NCBI GenBank assembly: GCA_900767505.1
Contig: CAAFZG010000021.1
Location: forward strand, 1 to 5,054
Length of the DNA stretch: 5,054 bases
Direction: 5' to 3'
Source: Methanomassiliicoccales archaeon
GTDB taxonomy: Archaea; Thermoplasmatota; Thermoplasmata; Methanomassiliicoccales; Methanomethylophilaceae
The notes below the pieces were generated by a model. It was not told the origin of the DNA. It saw nothing but the letters and a program-made list of their open reading frames with translations, and ran no database searches. Every line of letters starts with the position of its first letter. The stretch's first letter is position 1. The translations under genes were made by a program, and so were the position numbers. Of this stretch, positions 3,987 through 5,054 are shown one piece after another.

Positions 3987-5054
3987 TCATTCCACCTTTC
4001 TGCCGACCGCATCCTCTGCGGCAGCGACCATCTTGTCCACGATCTCCCTGGCGCCTCCGACATAGTTGGCGGGGTTCATGGTGTCGATGATCTCCTGTTC
4101 AGAGAGGATCCCCTTCAGGTCCTCCCTCTCCATGAGGATGTCCCTGAGGTGCCTGCCCGTGTCCTCCGCGACCATGGCGGAGCTGCGGATGATCTCGTGG
4201 GCGTCCTGTCTGCCGATGCCCTTCTCCGTGAGCTTCATCATAAGGGGCTCGGCCATGACGAGTCCCTTGGAGGATTCGATGACCTCGAGCATCCTGTCGC
4301 GGCGGACCTCGAGTCCGTCGAAGACCCATGTCATCTTCTTGAGGATCTCGTCCAGCAGAATGAAGACGTGGGGGAGCGTGAACCTCTCGGTGGAAGAGTT
4401 GGATAGGTCCCTCTCGTGCCAGAGGACCTGGCTTTCGAAGGTGGGTGTGACGAATCCGCGGATGACGCGTGCGAGTCCGCAGACGTTCTCGGAGTTCATG
4501 GGGTTCCTTTTCTGGGCCATGGTGGATGAACCGACCTGCTTCTCCACATCGAAGAATTCGGCGGCCTCCCCGATCTCGGACCTCTGGAGGTTCCTGACCT
4601 CGGTACCGTACCTCTCGAGGGAGGTGGCTATGTTGGCCATGAGGCAGATCGCCTCGGTGTACCTGTCGCGTCCGACGACCTGTGTCGCCGCGGGCTCGTA
4701 TGTGAGCTCGAGGTCCTTCATGACCCTCCTCTGGATCTCGAAGAAGTTCTTTCCGAGGGCCGCTCCGGTACCGACGGCGCCAGCCATCTTCCCGGCGCAC
4801 ACCCTGGGCATGGCCTCCTCGAGCCTCTCCTTGTGCCTGAGCATCTCCGCGATGTATCCAGCGATCTTGAATCCGAAAGTGATCGGGATTGCGAACTGCG
4901 CATGTGTCCTTCCAATCTCGAGGGTGTCCCTCTCCCTCTTTGCGATCTTTGCGAAGGTGTAGATCATGTTGTCGACATCTTCCATGATGATCTCCATCGC
5001 CGCCTTTATCTGAAGGGCGGTGGCCGTGTCGACTATGTCATTGGATGTTGCGCC
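3987..5054 (-). CDS. purB: Adenylosuccinate lyase, 5' partial
   Basis: The enzyme catalyses two fumarate-releasing steps of purine synthesis: SAICAR to AICAR and adenylosuccinate to AMP. The visible 355 residues start at the right edge with GATSNDIVDTATAL, the conserved ASL segment normally found about 90-100 residues into the protein, so the N-terminus lies beyond the window and the ATG at 4997 is internal. Visible signatures are GRTHAQ (48-53, the histidine region that binds and protonates substrate), the flexible catalytic loop GSSTMAQKRNP (175-185, the fumarase/aspartase superfamily signature carrying the catalytic serine), and LWHERDLSNSSTERFTLP further on, typical of PurB rather than of argininosuccinate lyase or fumarase. 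The C-terminal helical domain appears complete and the remaining length fits a protein of about 450 residues. It is cytosolic and expected to be a homotetramer with active sites shared between subunits. It is co-directional with the small membrane protein gene one nucleotide downstream. Confidence 0.97.
   Translation of the reverse strand, partial: GATSNDIVDTATALQIKAAMEIIMEDVDNMIYTFAKIAKRERDTLEIGRTHAQFAIPITFGFKIAGYIAEMLRHKERLEEAMPRVCAGKMAGAVGTGAALGKNFFEIQRRVMKDLELTYEPAATQVVGRDRYTEAICLMANIATSLERYGTEVRNLQRSEIGEAAEFFDVEKQVGSSTMAQKRNPMNSENVCGLARVIRGFVTPTFESQVLWHERDLSNSSTERFTLPHVFILLDEILKKMTWVFDGLEVRRDRMLEVIESSKGLVMAEPLMMKLTEKGIGRQDAHEIIRSSAMVAEDTGRHLRDILMEREDLKGILSEQEIIDTMNPANYVGGAREIVDKMVAAAEDAVGRKVE
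3992..3997 (-). promoter_or_regulatory. Shine-Dalgarno inside the end of purB
   Basis: AGGTGG on the minus strand, 6 nt before the ATG at 3985, lies in the final Lys-Val-Glu codons of purB. It fixes the start of the 58-residue protein and points to coupled translation from a shared mRNA. Confidence 0.6.

Noticed and set aside
3986..4063. N-terminal extension of the small membrane protein to 84 residues
   Set aside because: It would overlap the purB C-terminus. The ATG at 3985 has a well-placed SD and the extension is hydrophilic and unrelated to the membrane protein pattern.
4066..4962. Long plus-strand open frame (298 codons) across purB
   Set aside because: It is antisense to purB, whose catalytic signatures are unmistakable. 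The Ser-rich translation is the mirror of purB codon bias.
4995..4997. ATG as the start of purB
   Set aside because: The frame continues upstream to the edge with GATSNDIVDTATAL, a conserved adenylosuccinate lyase segment, so this Met is internal.
1..5054. CRISPR array, transposon or defence island
   Set aside because: I found no evenly spaced repeats, no transposase or nuclease motifs and no terminal inverted repeats. The only long direct repeat is a single 15-bp pair.

Overview
The window looks like a piece of a moderately GC-rich archaeal chromosome, most plausibly a methanogen of the Thermoplasmata / Methanomassiliicoccales type. Signs seen directly are archaeal TATA-like boxes about 25 nt upstream of two divergent start codons (leaderless-type promoters), a GGTGATC Shine-Dalgarno matching the archaeal 16S tail, heavy use of AGG and ATA codons, and TGA as the stop of all six genes. 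The order-level assignment is an inference. It rests on a DUF6951-like protein (a family I associate with methanogens) and on the absence of TAG stops, which would suit a pyrrolysine user. No diagnostic methanogenesis gene is present.

Layout. (1) Positions 1-1368, plus strand: the 3' part of a large, unrecognised helical-repeat protein with an Arg/Gly-rich basic tail. (2) 1369-1428: a short leader whose main feature is a 13-bp hairpin that contains the whole ribosome-binding site of the next gene. (3) 1429-1764, plus: a small Cys-rich DUF6951-like protein. (4) 1770-2960, minus: a 12-TM major facilitator transporter, converging on the previous gene with only 5 nt between stops. (5) 2961-3049: a compact divergent promoter region. 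(6) 3050-3454, plus: a small FMN-binding split-barrel (pyridoxamine-phosphate-oxidase-like) protein followed by a hairpin terminator. (7) 3455-3808: an AT-rich intergenic region with several inverted repeats, a possible structured RNA and a possible tiny Cys-rich reading frame. (8) 3809-3985 and 3987-5054, minus: purB (adenylosuccinate lyase, cut by the right edge) followed one nucleotide later by a 58-residue two-helix membrane protein, then a strong 3' hairpin.

How the genes fit together. Only purB and the small membrane protein form a clear operon. The transporter and the flavin-type protein share a divergent promoter region and may be co-regulated, but no common pathway is evident. Nothing here is a recognisable defence, mobile or CRISPR system. 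The parts that ordinary gene calls do not explain are the SD-sequestering hairpin before the DUF6951-like gene, the structured AT-rich gap at 3480-3767, and a 15-bp direct repeat bracketing the transporter gene.
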